Of a stretch of DNA of 59,775 nucleotides, positions 16,411 through 27,289 are shown in pieces. Location of the stretch: assembly GCA_022824395.1 (NCBI GenBank), contig JAJDZX010000088.1, positions 1 to 59,775 of the forward strand. The letters are read 5' to 3'. The notes below the pieces were generated by a model, which was given only the letters and a program-made list of their open reading frames with translations, ran no database searches and was not told the origin of the DNA. Position 1 is the stretch's first letter, and each line of letters opens with the position of its first letter. A program made the position numbers and the translations under genes. The DNA comes from Alphaproteobacteria bacterium. GTDB taxonomy: Bacteria > Pseudomonadota > Alphaproteobacteria > TMED109.

Positions 16411-18608
16411 GCGCCGCAGCGACCACCACGGACGACGCCATCCGGCTCGGCCTCTCCGCAGACGAGTACCGGCAGATCCTCGGCCACCTCGGGCGCGCGC
16501 CAAACCCGACCGAGCTTGGCGTGTTCTCGGCCATGTGGAACGAGCACTGCTCGTACAAGTCGTCCCGGCGGTGGCTCCGCTCGCTTCCGTCGTCCGGTGT
16601 GCACGTTGTGCACGGTCCGGGCGAGAACGCGGGCGTTATCGACGTGGGCGACGGCTGGGCCGTCGCGTTCAAGATGGAAAGCCACAATCACCCGTCGTTC
16701 ATCGAGCCCTACCAGGGGGCTGCAACGGGGGTCGGCGGGATCCTCCGGGATGTCTTCACGATGGGCGCACGGCCCGTGGCGATCCTCAACAGCCTGCGGT
16801 TCGGCACCCCGGAACACCCGAAGACGCGCCATCTGGTAGGCGGCGTGGTCGGCGGAATCGGCGGCTACGGGAATTGCATGGGCATCCCGACCGTCGGCGG
16901 CGAGTGCTCCTTCGATGCCGGCTACAACGGCAACATCCTCGTGAATGCCATGGCCGTGGGACTGGTCCGGAAGGACCGAATCTTCCTGGCCAATGCCGGC
17001 CGTCCCGGCAATCCGGTGCTCTACGTGGGGGCCCGAACCGGGCGCGACGGAATCCACGGCGCCAGCATGGCCTCCGCCGGCTTCTCGGACGGTGCCGAAA
17101 CCCGTCGGCCCACCGTCCAGATCGGCGATCCGTTCATGGAGAAGCTGCTGCTCGAAGCCTGTCTCGAGTTGATGGCCACGGGCGCCGTCATCGGCATCCA
17201 GGACATGGGAGCGGCCGGCCTGACGTCGTCGTCGGTGGAAATGGCGGCGCGTGCCCAGGCCGGGATCCGCCTTCACCTCGAACGTGTACCGGTGCGCGAT
17301 GCGGCCATGTCTCCACTCGAGCTCATGCTGTCGGAAAGCCAGGAGCGGATGCTGATGACCTTGCGGCCGGGGGCCGAAGCAGATGCGGCCACCGTGTTCC
17401 GGAAGTGGGGGCTCGAAGCCGTCGTGATCGGCGAAGTCACCGATACGGGCCGCTTGGAACTCGCCATGCACGGTACCGCCGTGGCCGACCTTCCAATCGA
17501 ACCCCTGGCAGAGGGGCTGGTCTACGAGCGGCCCGTTACCGACCCGCCCCCGCCCTCGCCGGTTGCGGTCCCCGATCAGGACACTGGCATCGACATCCTC
17601 CTGACCCTGATCGGCTCTCCCAACCTGTCATCGCGCACATGGATATGGGAACAGTACGACCACGGCGTGATGGGCGACACGATCACGCCGCCGGGCTCGG
17701 ATGCCGCGGTCGTGCGCATCCATGGCACCGATCGAGCGCTGGCCCTGACGGCCGACTGCACCCCGCGGTACTGCAAGGCGAATCCTCGGCTCGGGGCGGC
17801 TCAGGCGGTCGCCGAAGCGTTCCGCAATCTCACGGCCGCCGGCGCGCGCCCCCTCGCCGTCACGGACTGCCTCAACTTCGGCAGTCCGGAGGACCCGGCC
17901 GTCATGGGAACGTTCAAGGCGGCGGTCCAGGGTCTCGGGGAAGCCTGCCGCGCGCTGAACATGCCGGTCGTGTCGGGCAATGTGTCCTTCTACAACGAAA
18001 CCGATGGCTGCCCGATCCCGCCGACTCCCCAGGTCGGCGCCGTCGGCCTCGTGGAGCAAGTCGCGCACCGAGGGCGGATCTCGCCGTCGCCCGGCACCAC
18101 GGTCCTCCTGATCGGCGACACCGAAGGCCACCTGTCATGTTCGCTGTATGCACGAGAGCTGCACGGCCTGACCGGCGGCGCCCCGCCCCCCGTCGACCTC
18201 GACGCCGAACTCCGGCACGGTGAGTGGATCCGTGCGCAGATCGCCGGCGGCCTCGCCGACGCCTGCCACGATGTCTCGGACGGCGGGCTGGCCGTCGCCC
18301 TCGCGGAGATGTGCATGGCCTCCGGGGTCGGCGCATCCGTGGAACCGCCGGACCGGACGTTGTCGCCGGCGCGCTTCTATTTCGCCGAGGACCAGGCGCG
18401 ATATCTGCTGGCCGTGCAGTCCGACCAGGTAGACGGCGTCCTGCGGACGGCGTCAGCCGCCGGAATCCCGGCCCGGATCCTCGGCCGGTTCGGCGGCACC
18501 AGATTGCACCTGGAGCCGCTCGGCAGCGTGACAGTTGACACGCTTCGGCGTCGGCACGCAGGATGGTTTCCGTCGTACATGGATGGAACTACCAGGGAGA
18601 CCGGCTAA
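16407..18608 (+). CDS. purL: phosphoribosylformylglycinamidine synthase subunit PurL
   Basis: Small-type PurL, 733 residues, the ATP-dependent synthase component. Visible blocks are [14 protein letters not shown] near the N-terminus, [23 protein letters not shown] (split by its glycine loop), and [17 protein letters not shown]. The length matches stand-alone PurL. Its ATG overlaps the purQ stop, and its stop codon overlaps the following bolA start by one base. Confidence 0.97.
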   Translation: MSAAATTTDDAIRLGLSADEYRQILGHLGRAPNPTELGVFSAMWNEHCSYKSSRRWLRSLPSSGVHVVHGPGENAGVIDVGDGWAVAFKMESHNHPSFIEPYQGAATGVGGILRDVFTMGARPVAILNSLRFGTPEHPKTRHLVGGVVGGIGGYGNCMGIPTVGGECSFDAGYNGNILVNAMAVGLVRKDRIFLANAGRPGNPVLYVGARTGRDGIHGASMASAGFSDGAETRRPTVQIGDPFMEKLLLEACLELMATGAVIGIQDMGAAGLTSSSVEMAARAQAGIRLHLERVPVRDAAMSPLELMLSESQERMLMTLRPGAEADAATVFRKWGLEAVVIGEVTDTGRLELAMHGTAVADLPIEPLAEGLVYERPVTDPPPPSPVAVPDQDTGIDILLTLIGSPNLSSRTWIWEQYDHGVMGDTITPPGSDAAVVRIHGTDRALALTADCTPRYCKANPRLGAAQAVAEAFRNLTAAGARPLAVTDCLNFGSPEDPAVMGTFKAAVQGLGEACRALNMPVVSGNVSFYNETDGCPIPPTPQVGAVGLVEQVAHRGRISPSPGTTVLLIGDTEGHLSCSLYARELHGLTGGAPPPVDLDAELRHGEWIRAQIAGGLADACHDVSDGGLAVALAEMCMASGVGASVEPPDRTLSPARFYFAEDQARYLLAVQSDQVDGVLRTASAAGIPARILGRFGGTRLHLEPLGSVTVDTLRRRHAGWFPSYMDGTTRETG

Positions 18609-18847
18609 TGGCGATGGACGCTCAGGAAATCGAGTCGCTGATCCGGGCTGCGCTGCCGGACGCCAGGATCACGATCGAAGATCTACGCGGCGACGGTGAC
18701 CACTACGCCGCGCACGTGGTCTCCGAGGCCTTCCGGGGCAAGACCCGGGTTGAACAGCACCAAATGGTCTATGGTGCCTTGCAAGGCCGGATGGGAGGGG
18801 TGCTGCACGCGCTTGCGCTCCAGACCGCCCCGCCCGACGACGTCTGA
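18608..18847 (+). CDS. BolA family protein
   Basis: 79-residue BolA-like protein with [25 protein letters not shown] and a conserved C-terminal helix ([18 protein letters not shown]). There is no Cys on the [H/C] loop; H31-region His residues and the C-terminal His would be the Fe-S ligands. It is followed 23 bases later by a monothiol CGFS glutaredoxin, its known partner in [2Fe-2S] BolA-Grx complexes. An ATG two codons downstream is an alternative start. Confidence 0.9.
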   Translation: MAMDAQEIESLIRAALPDARITIEDLRGDGDHYAAHVVSEAFRGKTRVEQHQMVYGALQGRMGGVLHALALQTAPPDDV

Positions 18848-18870
18848 CCTTACCGCTGGAGGAGCATTCG

Positions 18871-19215
18871 ATGGACAGTGACATCGCAAACCCGGTTCAC
18901 GGGAAGATCCAGGCCGAACTCGACACCAACGATGTCGTGCTTTTCATGAAAGGAACGCCGGTATTCCCGCAGTGTGGCTTCTCGGCGATGGTGGTGCAGA
19001 TCCTCAACCACCTGGAAATCCCCTTCAAGGGAATCGACGTGCTGGCCGACTCCAGCCTCCGGGAAGGGATCAAGGAGTTTACGAACTGGCCGACCATCCC
19101 GCAGCTCTACGTCAAGGGCGAGTTTGTCGGTGGCTGCGACATTGTCCGGGAAATGTATGAAAACAACGAGTTGAAGGACCACGTCACCACCAAGGGCGTC
19201 GCCTCTACGAGCTGA
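18871..19215 (+). CDS. grxD: monothiol glutaredoxin, Grx4 family
   Basis: 114-residue glutaredoxin with the active-site CGFS (Cys about residue 35) inside [39 protein letters not shown] with the cis-Pro and the GG glutathione loop. Monothiol CGFS proteins bind and transfer [2Fe-2S] clusters. GGAGGA precedes the ATG. Position right after bolA supports a shared iron-sulfur role. Confidence 0.95.
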   Translation: MDSDIANPVHGKIQAELDTNDVVLFMKGTPVFPQCGFSAMVVQILNHLEIPFKGIDVLADSSLREGIKEFTNWPTIPQLYVKGEFVGGCDIVREMYENNELKDHVTTKGVASTS

Positions 19216-19245
19216 TTCCACGTACGTCTCCGACTGCCGCTGGTA

Positions 19246-19273
19246 CCCGTGACCCGGTGACAGCGGTCACGGG
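19246..19273. terminator. hairpin between convergent grxD and rpsD
   Basis: A perfect 9-base inverted repeat, CCCGTGACC (19246-19254) and GGTCACGGG (19265-19273), with a 10-base loop, lies 30 bases after the grxD stop. A second GC-rich repeat (GGCCCGG...CCGGGCC) follows directly. No U-run is seen. The remaining bases to 19576 hold no gene that I can support. Confidence 0.45.
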
Positions 19274-19576
19274 CCCGGCCACGCCGGGCGAGCCCGGGCC
19301 GAATCCGGCGCTCCAAAGATCATCTGCATAGAGAGGGATGCAAGCCACCCGGACGCATCCCGATTACCCGGCCGGCCACCGTCGCGGACAGCGCCGCTGC
19401 CGAGACGGGCCCCCGTAGGCGTGTACTACCGCGGGATCAGCACGTGCGAATGAACGGCTCGCCCCGTCCCGGGCCGTCGGAACCCCGGTGGCGGGCACGA
19501 CGGTGCAACCGGACGGCACGGCCGGGCGGGGAGCATGATGCGCGGGTTGGCTGGCGGTCTCGAAAGGCCTGCCGGT

Positions 19577-20194
19577 TCAGCGGGAGTAGTACTCGATGAC
19601 CAGCTGCGGGTTCATGCGGACCGGGTACGGCACGTCTTCGAGCTTGGGGGTGCGGGCATAAGTCCCTGCCAGCGCCTTCTCGTCAAACCCGATGTAGTCC
19701 GGCAGATCCCGTTCCGGGTCCTGGATCGATTCCAGCATCAGCGGGTGCTGGCGGGACCGCTCCCGGATCGACACGACATCCCCTTCCCTGCACAAATAGC
19801 TCGGGATCGTCACCCGCTTGCCGTTGACCGCAATATGCCCGTGGTTGATCACCTGCCGTGCGGCAAAGACGGTCGGAACGAAATTGAGCCGGTACACGAT
19901 CGCATCGAGGCGGCTCTCCAGCAGGCCGATCAGCTGTTCGCCGGTGTCGCCGCGCATCTGGGTCGCTCTCCGGTAGTAGCGACGGAACTGGCGCTCGGAA
20001 ATGTTGCCGTAGTACCCCTTGAGCTGCTGCTTGGCCATCAGCTGCTCGGCGAAGTTGGACGGCTTGCTCTTGCGGCGCCGACCGTGCTCCCCGGGCCCGT
20101 AGTCACGCTTGTTCACGGGGCTCTTGGGGCGCCCCCAAAGATTGCAGCGGAGGCGACGGTCGATCTTGTGATGCGGATGCTTGCGCTTGCTCAT
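19577..20194 (-). CDS. rpsD: 30S ribosomal protein S4
   Basis: 205 residues, primary 16S rRNA-binding protein that nucleates 30S assembly. N-terminus [26 protein letters not shown], then the S4 RNA-binding domain [35 protein letters not shown]. The C-terminus [12 protein letters not shown] is typical of alphaproteobacterial S4. It stands outside any ribosomal operon, as is usual in this class. Confidence 0.98.
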   Translation of the reverse strand: MSKRKHPHHKIDRRLRCNLWGRPKSPVNKRDYGPGEHGRRRKSKPSNFAEQLMAKQQLKGYYGNISERQFRRYYRRATQMRGDTGEQLIGLLESRLDAIVYRLNFVPTVFAARQVINHGHIAVNGKRVTIPSYLCREGDVVSIRERSRQHPLMLESIQDPERDLPDYIGFDEKALAGTYARTPKLEDVPYPVRMNPQLVIEYYSR

Positions 20195-20272
20195 GCCCAG
20201 CCGGGCTGATCGCGCCCGGCCTCCGAAAGTGCGGCGAAGGATGCGTCCCGACCCAAGTCGTACGCAGCGCGC

Positions 20273-20300
20273 ACCATACGCGCCGGTGCGCCGCTGTCAA
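20273..20300 (-). promoter_or_regulatory. rpsD promoter
   Basis: On the minus strand there is a consensus -35 TTGACA (20295-20300), a 16-base spacer and a -10 TATGGT (20273-20278), placing the start of transcription about 70 bases before the rpsD ATG. The -35 overlaps the stop of the upstream methyltransferase gene. The perfect -35 suits a highly expressed ribosomal protein. Confidence 0.6.
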
Positions 20301-21033
20301 ACCGGATCGGCCCGTGAGGGCCGGAAGGAACTCAGAATTCCGTGGAGAGTACGCAGTTCCTGATCGCTCAGACGGTTCCGCGTAAAGATGGCGCGCACAC
20401 TCGCAGCCATGCGCGGCGCTTTCTCCGGCGGGTACAGGAATCCGGACTCGCTCAGCATCGCGAGCAGGCGCTGCAGGAAGAACTCGAGATCTTCCCGGGC
20501 GGCCGGTGGCGCCAGGGACGAGCCGGGCGGCGATCCGCGGGCATGCCCGCTCCGATGCCATTCATACCCCATGAGCAACACCGACATGGCGAGATTCAGC
20601 GAGCGGAAATCGGTCGCCGGAATGGAGACGATCGTGTCCGCCGCCCCGAGCTCATCGTTGGCGAGGCCGGCATTTTCCGGCCCGAAGACCAAGCCCGTGC
20701 GCTCGCCTCTCGTGGCCGCGACACGCAGGCGGGCCGCGGACCCGGCCGGGTCCAGCGTCTCCCGCGCCAGCGCGCGGGGGCGCGCTGTCAGCGCGTGCAC
20801 GGTCTGGAGGTCGCGGACCGCCGTCGGCAGATCGGCGTAGACGTCGACCGTCAGCGCGGCCCGTTCCAGCGCCCCCGACGACGACGCCGTTGCCGCGGGG
20901 TCGGGCCAGGCATGCCGCGGCCCCGCCAGCCGCAGTTCGCCGAGGCCAAAGTTGGCCATGGCCCGGATCGCCATGCCCACGTTCTCCGGCAGCTGCGAAC
21001 GCACCAGCACCACCGCAGGCGGGCGGAGCTCGG

Positions 21034-21037
<4 letters not shown>
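20297..21037 (-). CDS. SPOUT RNA methyltransferase, TrmJ/TrmH family
   Basis: About 246 residues. SPOUT signatures are clear: VVLVRSQLPENVGMAIRAMANFG (split by its variable residues) at the N-terminus and, for the SAM-binding trefoil knot, LVFGPENAGLANDEL and SIPATDFRSLNLAMSV. The TrmJ branch 2'-O-methylates tRNA position 32 or 34. The GTG start at 21037 overlaps the cysS stop (GTGA); an in-frame extension to 21394 lies within cysS. The C-terminal 80 residues resemble the helical dimerisation tail of TrmJ. Confidence 0.87.
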
Positions 21038-22350
<1,313 letters not shown>

Positions 22351-22364
22351 GGGTTCGCGCTGCG

Positions 22365-24023
22365 CTAGTCGGCGAACCGGTTCGTGATCGGGTAGCGCCG
22401 ATCCCGGCCGAACGCGCGCGTCGTGATTCGAACTCCGGGGGGCGCCTGCCGCCGCTTGTACTCGGCGCGGAGCAGCATGCTCCGGACACGTTTGACCAAT
22501 GCGGGATCGAACCCGGCCGCGACGACCTCGGCCACCGACTCCTCGTCCTCGACCAGCCGTTCGAGTACCTCGTCCAGCACGTCGTAAGGCGGCAGCGAGT
22601 CCTGGTCCGTCTGATCGGGGCGGAGTTCGGCCGACGGCGGCTTGGTGATGCTGGCTTCCGGGATGGCCGGCCCCGCCGGGCCCAGCAGTTCCGGTGCGCT
22701 GTGGTCGTTCCGCCATCGCGCGAGCGCGTAGGCGGTGGTCTTGTAGACGTCCTTGAGCACCGAGAAACCTCCGTTCATGTCCCCGTACAGGGTGGCGTAG
22801 CCAACCGACATCTCGCTCTTGTTGCCGGTGGTCAGCAGCATGTGCCCGAACTTGTTGGAGAACGCCATCAGGATGGTGCCCCGGAGCCGTGCCTGCAGGT
22901 TTTCCTCCGTGGTATCAGATTCCCGTCCAGCGAACGCCTCCTTGAGCAGGTCGCCAAGGGCCTCCACCGCACCCGCGATCGGAACGGTCTCGAGATGAAT
23001 GCCCAGCAGGTCCGCGCTCGCCGCCGCGTCGTCCAGGCTGCCGGCCGACGAGTAGGCTGACGGCATGCGCACGCCGATCACGCGCTCGGCGCCCAGCGCG
23101 TCGACCGCCACGGCCGCTGACAACGCCGAATCGATCCCGCCCGACAGGCCGAGCACGACGCCGGGGAACCCGTTCTTCTGCACGTAATCGCGAAGCCCGG
23201 TCACCAGCGCCCGCCAGATCGCTTCCGGGCCCCCGGGCACGGGTTCGAGGGTCCCGGCCTCGGGTTCCCAGTGATCATCAGCGTCGCGCCGCCAGCGTGT
23301 GACCGTCAAATCCGGGCGCCACGAAGGAGCCTGCGCGACCAGCCGCGCATCGCCGGTCAGCACGAACGATGCCCCGTCGAACGCCAGCTCGTCCTGCCCG
23401 CCCACCTGGTTGACGTATGCGAGCGGCAGGCGAGTCTCGGTAACGCGGGCAACCGCGTGGGCCAGGCGCTGATCGCCCTTGCGGGCATCGAACGGCGACC
23501 CATTGATCACGACGAGCAGATCCGCCCCCGATTCCTGGTGCGTTTCCGCGATGTCCGGAAACCACATGTCCTCGCACACCATCAGCCCCAGGCGCACGCC
23601 CCGGAACGCCACCGGGCCTGACGGTGGACCCGGACGAAACACCCGCGCCTCGTCAAAGACGCCGTAATTGGGCAGGTGGTGCTTCAGGCGCTGCGCCCGC
23701 ACCGTACCGCCGTGGAGCAGGAGCGCCGCGTTGCCGGCGGCGCCGTTGTCCAGCGCAACCGGCGCGCCCAGCACGACCGCCGGGCCGGTGTCGTCGATGC
23801 TGCCGGCCAGCGCCTGGACCGCCTCGCCGGCGGCCGCCACGAAAGCCGGACGCGTGATGAGGTCCTCCGGCGGGTACCCCGTCAGCACCAGTTCCGGCAG
23901 GACTACCAGGTCAGCGCCGGCGGCCCGACCCTCCCGCCAGGCATCCAGAATCAGGCGGGAATTGTGCGCGAAATCGCCCACGGTCGGATTGACCTGGGCC
24001 ATCGCGAGCGAGAACGTCGCCAC
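22365..24023 (-). CDS. nadE: glutamine-dependent NAD+ synthetase
   Basis: 552 residues, two domains. The N-terminal nitrilase-like glutaminase domain has its Glu-Lys-Cys triad in LPELVLTGYPP, KHHLPNYGVFDE and VCEDMWFPD. The C-terminal synthetase domain carries the PP-loop GLSGGIDSALSAA. It makes NAD from deamido-NAD and glutamine in the cytosol. GTG start; located 12 bases after the pncB-like stop, so both belong to one NAD-salvage unit, followed by cysS. Confidence 0.95.
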   Translation of the reverse strand: MATFSLAMAQVNPTVGDFAHNSRLILDAWREGRAAGADLVVLPELVLTGYPPEDLITRPAFVAAAGEAVQALAGSIDDTGPAVVLGAPVALDNGAAGNAALLLHGGTVRAQRLKHHLPNYGVFDEARVFRPGPPSGPVAFRGVRLGLMVCEDMWFPDIAETHQESGADLLVVINGSPFDARKGDQRLAHAVARVTETRLPLAYVNQVGGQDELAFDGASFVLTGDARLVAQAPSWRPDLTVTRWRRDADDHWEPEAGTLEPVPGGPEAIWRALVTGLRDYVQKNGFPGVVLGLSGGIDSALSAAVAVDALGAERVIGVRMPSAYSSAGSLDDAAASADLLGIHLETVPIAGAVEALGDLLKEAFAGRESDTTEENLQARLRGTILMAFSNKFGHMLLTTGNKSEMSVGYATLYGDMNGGFSVLKDVYKTTAYALARWRNDHSAPELLGPAGPAIPEASITKPPSAELRPDQTDQDSLPPYDVLDEVLERLVEDEESVAEVVAAGFDPALVKRVRSMLLRAEYKRRQAPPGVRITTRAFGRDRRYPITNRFAD

Positions 24024-24035
24024 CGATGCAGCGCT

Positions 24036-25169
24036 TCAGGCAGCCGGCGCCGGCTTGCGGAGCAGGAACTCGCGTCCGACCTTGACCCGCTCCTCGCTGC
24101 CGTACCGGACGATGTCGGCAGTGGCATAGGTCTCGGACCAGTCGTCCGGCAGGTACGAACCGGTGCCGATCAGGTCGACGGGCACCGAGGCGCTTGCCAT
24201 CACCTTGCACTTGGTGGCACTGAAACCCGAACTCGCCGCGATGCGGACCCGATTCCAGCCGGCCTCGTCGAGCGCCAGCCGGACATGCCAGAGCGCCGCC
24301 GCGCTGACACCGGTCCCGACGAGCCACCGCAGCTCCTGCTCGGTCCGGTACGTACGGATCGCCGCCGGCGCACAGCGGTCGAGAATGTCGTACGAGCGGG
24401 CGGTGTCGAGCCCCTCGACGAACCGTCCGCCATGGGTGTCGACCCGGAGCGACAGCTCTCCGTTCCGGGCCCGCTCAGCGAACCTTTCGCAGACCGCGAG
24501 GCCATCCGTGATCTCCCGGCCGAAGTAGTCCACCAAGACGGTCAGCGGCTCCGTCGGGTACTGATCCGCAAACATCTGCGCCGCCCGAACCGTCGAGCCG
24601 GCGTACCCGATCAGTGCGTGCGGCATGGTGCCCCGCCCACGGTCCGTGTCCAGCAGCGCCGCCGTCGCATCATTGGCGGTACCCACGAAGCCCACGGCAT
24701 TGACTTCGCGCCGGGCCCGTTCCGATCCCACGGAAGCGCCGTAGACCATCAGCTCCTGCATTTCGGCACCGGCGCAGTGCCGCGCGTCCATGGCCAGAAA
24801 CGCCACCTTCGGGAGGTCGCTGCACATGCTGTACGCGTTGTAGGCGGCTACCGAGGGCGGACCCAGCTTTTGCAGGTAGATGGTCTCGAGGTCCACCAGG
24901 GCTGAAAACGGCCCTTCGAGGTAGAGGAGCGGTTCCCCCGCCCCCACCCAGGCGCCTTCTTCGTGGCACAGCTCGATGCCGAACTCGACCCCGCGTTCGG
25001 TGGCAGCCGCTTCCAGCCACTCGACGGCAAGGCGCGGACAAAAGAGGACTGGCCGGCGCATGAATACCGCGTACGTCACGGAGAGATCGCCATACTCGCG
25101 GACGATCCCGCGCGTGAGCTTGAAGTAGTGATCCGTGCGCCGAGCCACGTCGTGTTCAAACACAGACAT
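24036..25169 (-). CDS. nicotinate phosphoribosyltransferase-like protein
   Basis: About 377 residues, NAPRTase family: converts nicotinate and PRPP to nicotinate mononucleotide, the entry to NAD salvage; NadE encoded directly downstream finishes the route. Motifs: the N-terminal DHYFKLTRGIV, MDARHCAG, GFVGTANDATAALLDTD, GTMPHALIGYAGS, VDYFGREITDGLAV and DTHGGRFVEG. It is shorter than E. coli PncB (about 400) and looks like the archaeal/short type. The start at 25169 is chosen because the family begins near DVARRTDHYF and GGGGCGGAA precedes it; an in-frame extension to 25238 would cover a leader hairpin. Confidence 0.85.
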   Translation of the reverse strand: MSVFEHDVARRTDHYFKLTRGIVREYGDLSVTYAVFMRRPVLFCPRLAVEWLEAAATERGVEFGIELCHEEGAWVGAGEPLLYLEGPFSALVDLETIYLQKLGPPSVAAYNAYSMCSDLPKVAFLAMDARHCAGAEMQELMVYGASVGSERARREVNAVGFVGTANDATAALLDTDRGRGTMPHALIGYAGSTVRAAQMFADQYPTEPLTVLVDYFGREITDGLAVCERFAERARNGELSLRVDTHGGRFVEGLDTARSYDILDRCAPAAIRTYRTEQELRWLVGTGVSAAALWHVRLALDEAGWNRVRIAASSGFSATKCKVMASASVPVDLIGTGSYLPDDWSETYATADIVRYGSEERVKVGREFLLRKPAPAA

Positions 25170-25171
25170 TT

Positions 25172-25227
25172 CCGCCCCGCGGCACATCGGCAACAGGTGG
25201 AAACGTGCCACAGCGCCTGCGGGGCGG
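25172..25227 (-). promoter_or_regulatory. nested leader hairpin before the pncB-like gene
   Basis: On the minus strand, CCGCCCCGC (25219-25227) can pair perfectly with GCGGGGCGG (25172-25180). Inside, GGCAC (25205-25209) pairs with GTGCC (25181-25185), directly stacked on the outer stem with a 9-base bulge on the 5' side and a 19-base loop. The 3' arm contains the only SD-like GGGGCGG and ends two bases before the ATG, so the fold would hide the start. Structure is read by eye; no ligand or regulator is known. The rest of the 333-base gap to metX holds no gene I can support. Confidence 0.35.
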
Positions 25228-25502
25228 CAACCGAACATTGCTCGTATGGAGGCTCACGCCAAGGAACCCCCGGCCCTGCCGGGCGCGTCGCCGGGCGGAC
25301 GGTCAGGCCACGGGGAGACGCGACTTGGGAAGTGCACGAGCCGCAGGCATTCCATGCCCTATCCTACGCGCCCTCCGCCAAGCGCCCGCCACGTAGCGAG
25401 GCGCGAGCTTCGCGGTATGTTGGACGATGATCGTGTGGCATCAGATGGCTGAGTCGGCATCTAGGAATGCGGCCAGCATGGCCGAGCCGGGGATTTGGTG
25501 TC

Positions 25503-26648
25503 ATGGAGATTGATACGGCCGGCATTGACTTCGCGCCCATCTTCACGCTGGACACGAAGCTCAAACTCCAGTCGCAGGTGGAGCTCGCCGGGGCAAAGTG
25601 CGCCTACCAGACCTACGGCACGCTGAACGCCGAGCGCTCCAACGCCATCATGATCTGCCACGGTCTGACCGGCGATCAGTACGTGTCCGGCACCAACCCG
25701 CTGACGGGGCGGGCAGGATGGTGGAACCATGTCGTCGGCCCGGGGCTGGTGTTCGATACCGACCGATACTTCGTGATCTGCGCCAACGTGCTGGGCGGCT
25801 GCCTGGGAACAACGGGCCCGTCCACGATCAATCCGGACACCGGGCAGCCATGGAACATGAATTTTCCCGTCTTCACGGTGGCCGACATGGTGGACCTGCA
25901 GGTCCACCTGATCGACGCGCTCGGCATCGATCAGCTGTTCGCCGTCATTGGCGCCTCAATGGGCGGGATGATGGCGCTCGACTGGGCTGTCCGCCATTCG
26001 GAACGGGTCTTTGCGGCCGTCCCGGTCGCGGCGTCATGGCGCCACACCGCCCAGAACATCGCCTTCCACGAAGTCGGTCGACGCGCCATTGCGGCCGACG
26101 CGAACTGGCACGACGGCGCTTACCGCGAACACGGTGTCAAGCCGGAAAAGGGCCTCGCCGCCGCCCGCATGGTGGCCCACATCACCTATCTCTCGGAAAC
26201 CGCCTTCCAGGAGAAGTTCGGGCGCGACCTACCTCGGGACAGCAAGCTCTCGTTCGTCCTGGACCCCGAGTTCGAGGTCGAGCGGTACCTGGATCACCAG
26301 GGCAAGACCTTCGTCAGGCGCTTCGATGCGGCAAGCTACATGTATCTGACGCGGGCCATGGACTACTTCGACCTTGCGGCCCGCCACGACGGCGACCTGG
26401 CCGCGGTCTTCAGGGGCGTCGGCACCCGTTTTCTCGTCGTATCGTTCACCAGCGACTGGCTGTTCCCGACGGCCGAGGCACGCACCGTCGTCCGGGCGCT
26501 CAACGCCAACGCCGCCGACGTGAGCTTCATCGAGATTCCGGCCGATTACGGACATGACAGCTTCCTGATCGAAAGCGCCACGGACTTTCACGACGTGCTC
26601 GAAGGATTCCTGGACGGTACGGCCCGGCGCCGGGGCCTGAAGCCTTGA
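25503..26648 (+). CDS. metX: homoserine O-acyltransferase (MetX)
   Basis: About 381 residues, alpha/beta-hydrolase acyltransferase that activates homoserine for methionine synthesis. Nucleophile elbow GASMGGM (Ser), HGLTGDQYVSGTNPLTGR near the N-terminus, the conserved NVLGGCLGTTGPS, and catalytic Asp/His near TSDWLFP and YGHDSFL. Whether acetyl- or succinyl-CoA is used cannot be settled by the family name alone. The ATG at 25503 gives the usual N-terminus. Translationally coupled to metW. Confidence 0.95.
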   Translation: MEIDTAGIDFAPIFTLDTKLKLQSQVELAGAKCAYQTYGTLNAERSNAIMICHGLTGDQYVSGTNPLTGRAGWWNHVVGPGLVFDTDRYFVICANVLGGCLGTTGPSTINPDTGQPWNMNFPVFTVADMVDLQVHLIDALGIDQLFAVIGASMGGMMALDWAVRHSERVFAAVPVAASWRHTAQNIAFHEVGRRAIAADANWHDGAYREHGVKPEKGLAAARMVAHITYLSETAFQEKFGRDLPRDSKLSFVLDPEFEVERYLDHQGKTFVRRFDAASYMYLTRAMDYFDLAARHDGDLAAVFRGVGTRFLVVSFTSDWLFPTAEARTVVRALNANAADVSFIEIPADYGHDSFLIESATDFHDVLEGFLDGTARRRGLKP

Positions 26649-27289
26649 GCAAACCGCTGCCGCGCCGCGCCGATCTCCGGTTGATCGTGCAGCTCGTGCC
26701 CCCTGGCGGACGGGTGCTCGATGTCGGCTGCGGAGACGGAACGCTCCTGCAGACACTCGAGACCGAAAAGCGGGTCGACGGGCATGGCATTGAGATCCGG
26801 AACCACCGGGTCGAAGCCTGCATGCGCAAGGGACTGTCCGTCATCCAGGGCGATGCGGACGCGGACCTCCCGGACTTCCCCGACCGCTCCTTCGACTCCG
26901 TCATCCTCAGTCAGGCTCTCCAGAACATGCACCGGCCGCGGGAGGTACTCGACCAGCTGCTCCGCATCGGCGAGCGTGCCATCGTGTCGTTTCCCAACCT
27001 CGGTCACTGGCGCGCGCGGCTTACGCTCCTGTGCCGGGGCCGCATGCCGATCGTGGAGACCAGCGACACGCCGCGGACCTGGTATGACACGCCCAACATC
27101 CACCTCTGCACGATCCGCGATTTCCTGCTGATGTGCGAAACCCTCGGGATCACTGTCGAGGAAGGACACGCCGTTGGCAGGGACGGCTCGCTCCGGCGGC
27201 TCGGGAAAGTTGCCGCCTGGGACACGCTCTGGACACACCAAGCCGTCTACGTGCTGACGCGTCCCCGTCGGTCCGCTAGCGGGGAATGA
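26645..27289 (+). CDS. metW: methionine biosynthesis protein MetW
   Basis: 214 residues, class I SAM-methyltransferase fold with motif I GRVLDVGCGDGTLLQ. VDGHGIEI, LSQALQNMHRP and the WYDTPNIHLCTIRDF block are diagnostic of MetW. In this family MetW partners MetX and is needed for its activity in several proteobacteria. It starts at TTG overlapping the metX stop (TTGA), a coupling typical of metXW. Its 3' end overlaps the convergent methyltransferase gene by 14 bases. Confidence 0.94.
   Translation: MSKPLPRRADLRLIVQLVPPGGRVLDVGCGDGTLLQTLETEKRVDGHGIEIRNHRVEACMRKGLSVIQGDADADLPDFPDRSFDSVILSQALQNMHRPREVLDQLLRIGERAIVSFPNLGHWRARLTLLCRGRMPIVETSDTPRTWYDTPNIHLCTIRDFLLMCETLGITVEEGHAVGRDGSLRRLGKVAAWDTLWTHQAVYVLTRPRRSASGE

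Noticed and set aside
25228..25502. SAM-II or other SAM riboswitch before metX, common in Alphaproteobacteria
   Set aside because: I looked for the conserved GCUAAA/AAAG pseudoknot elements and did not find them.
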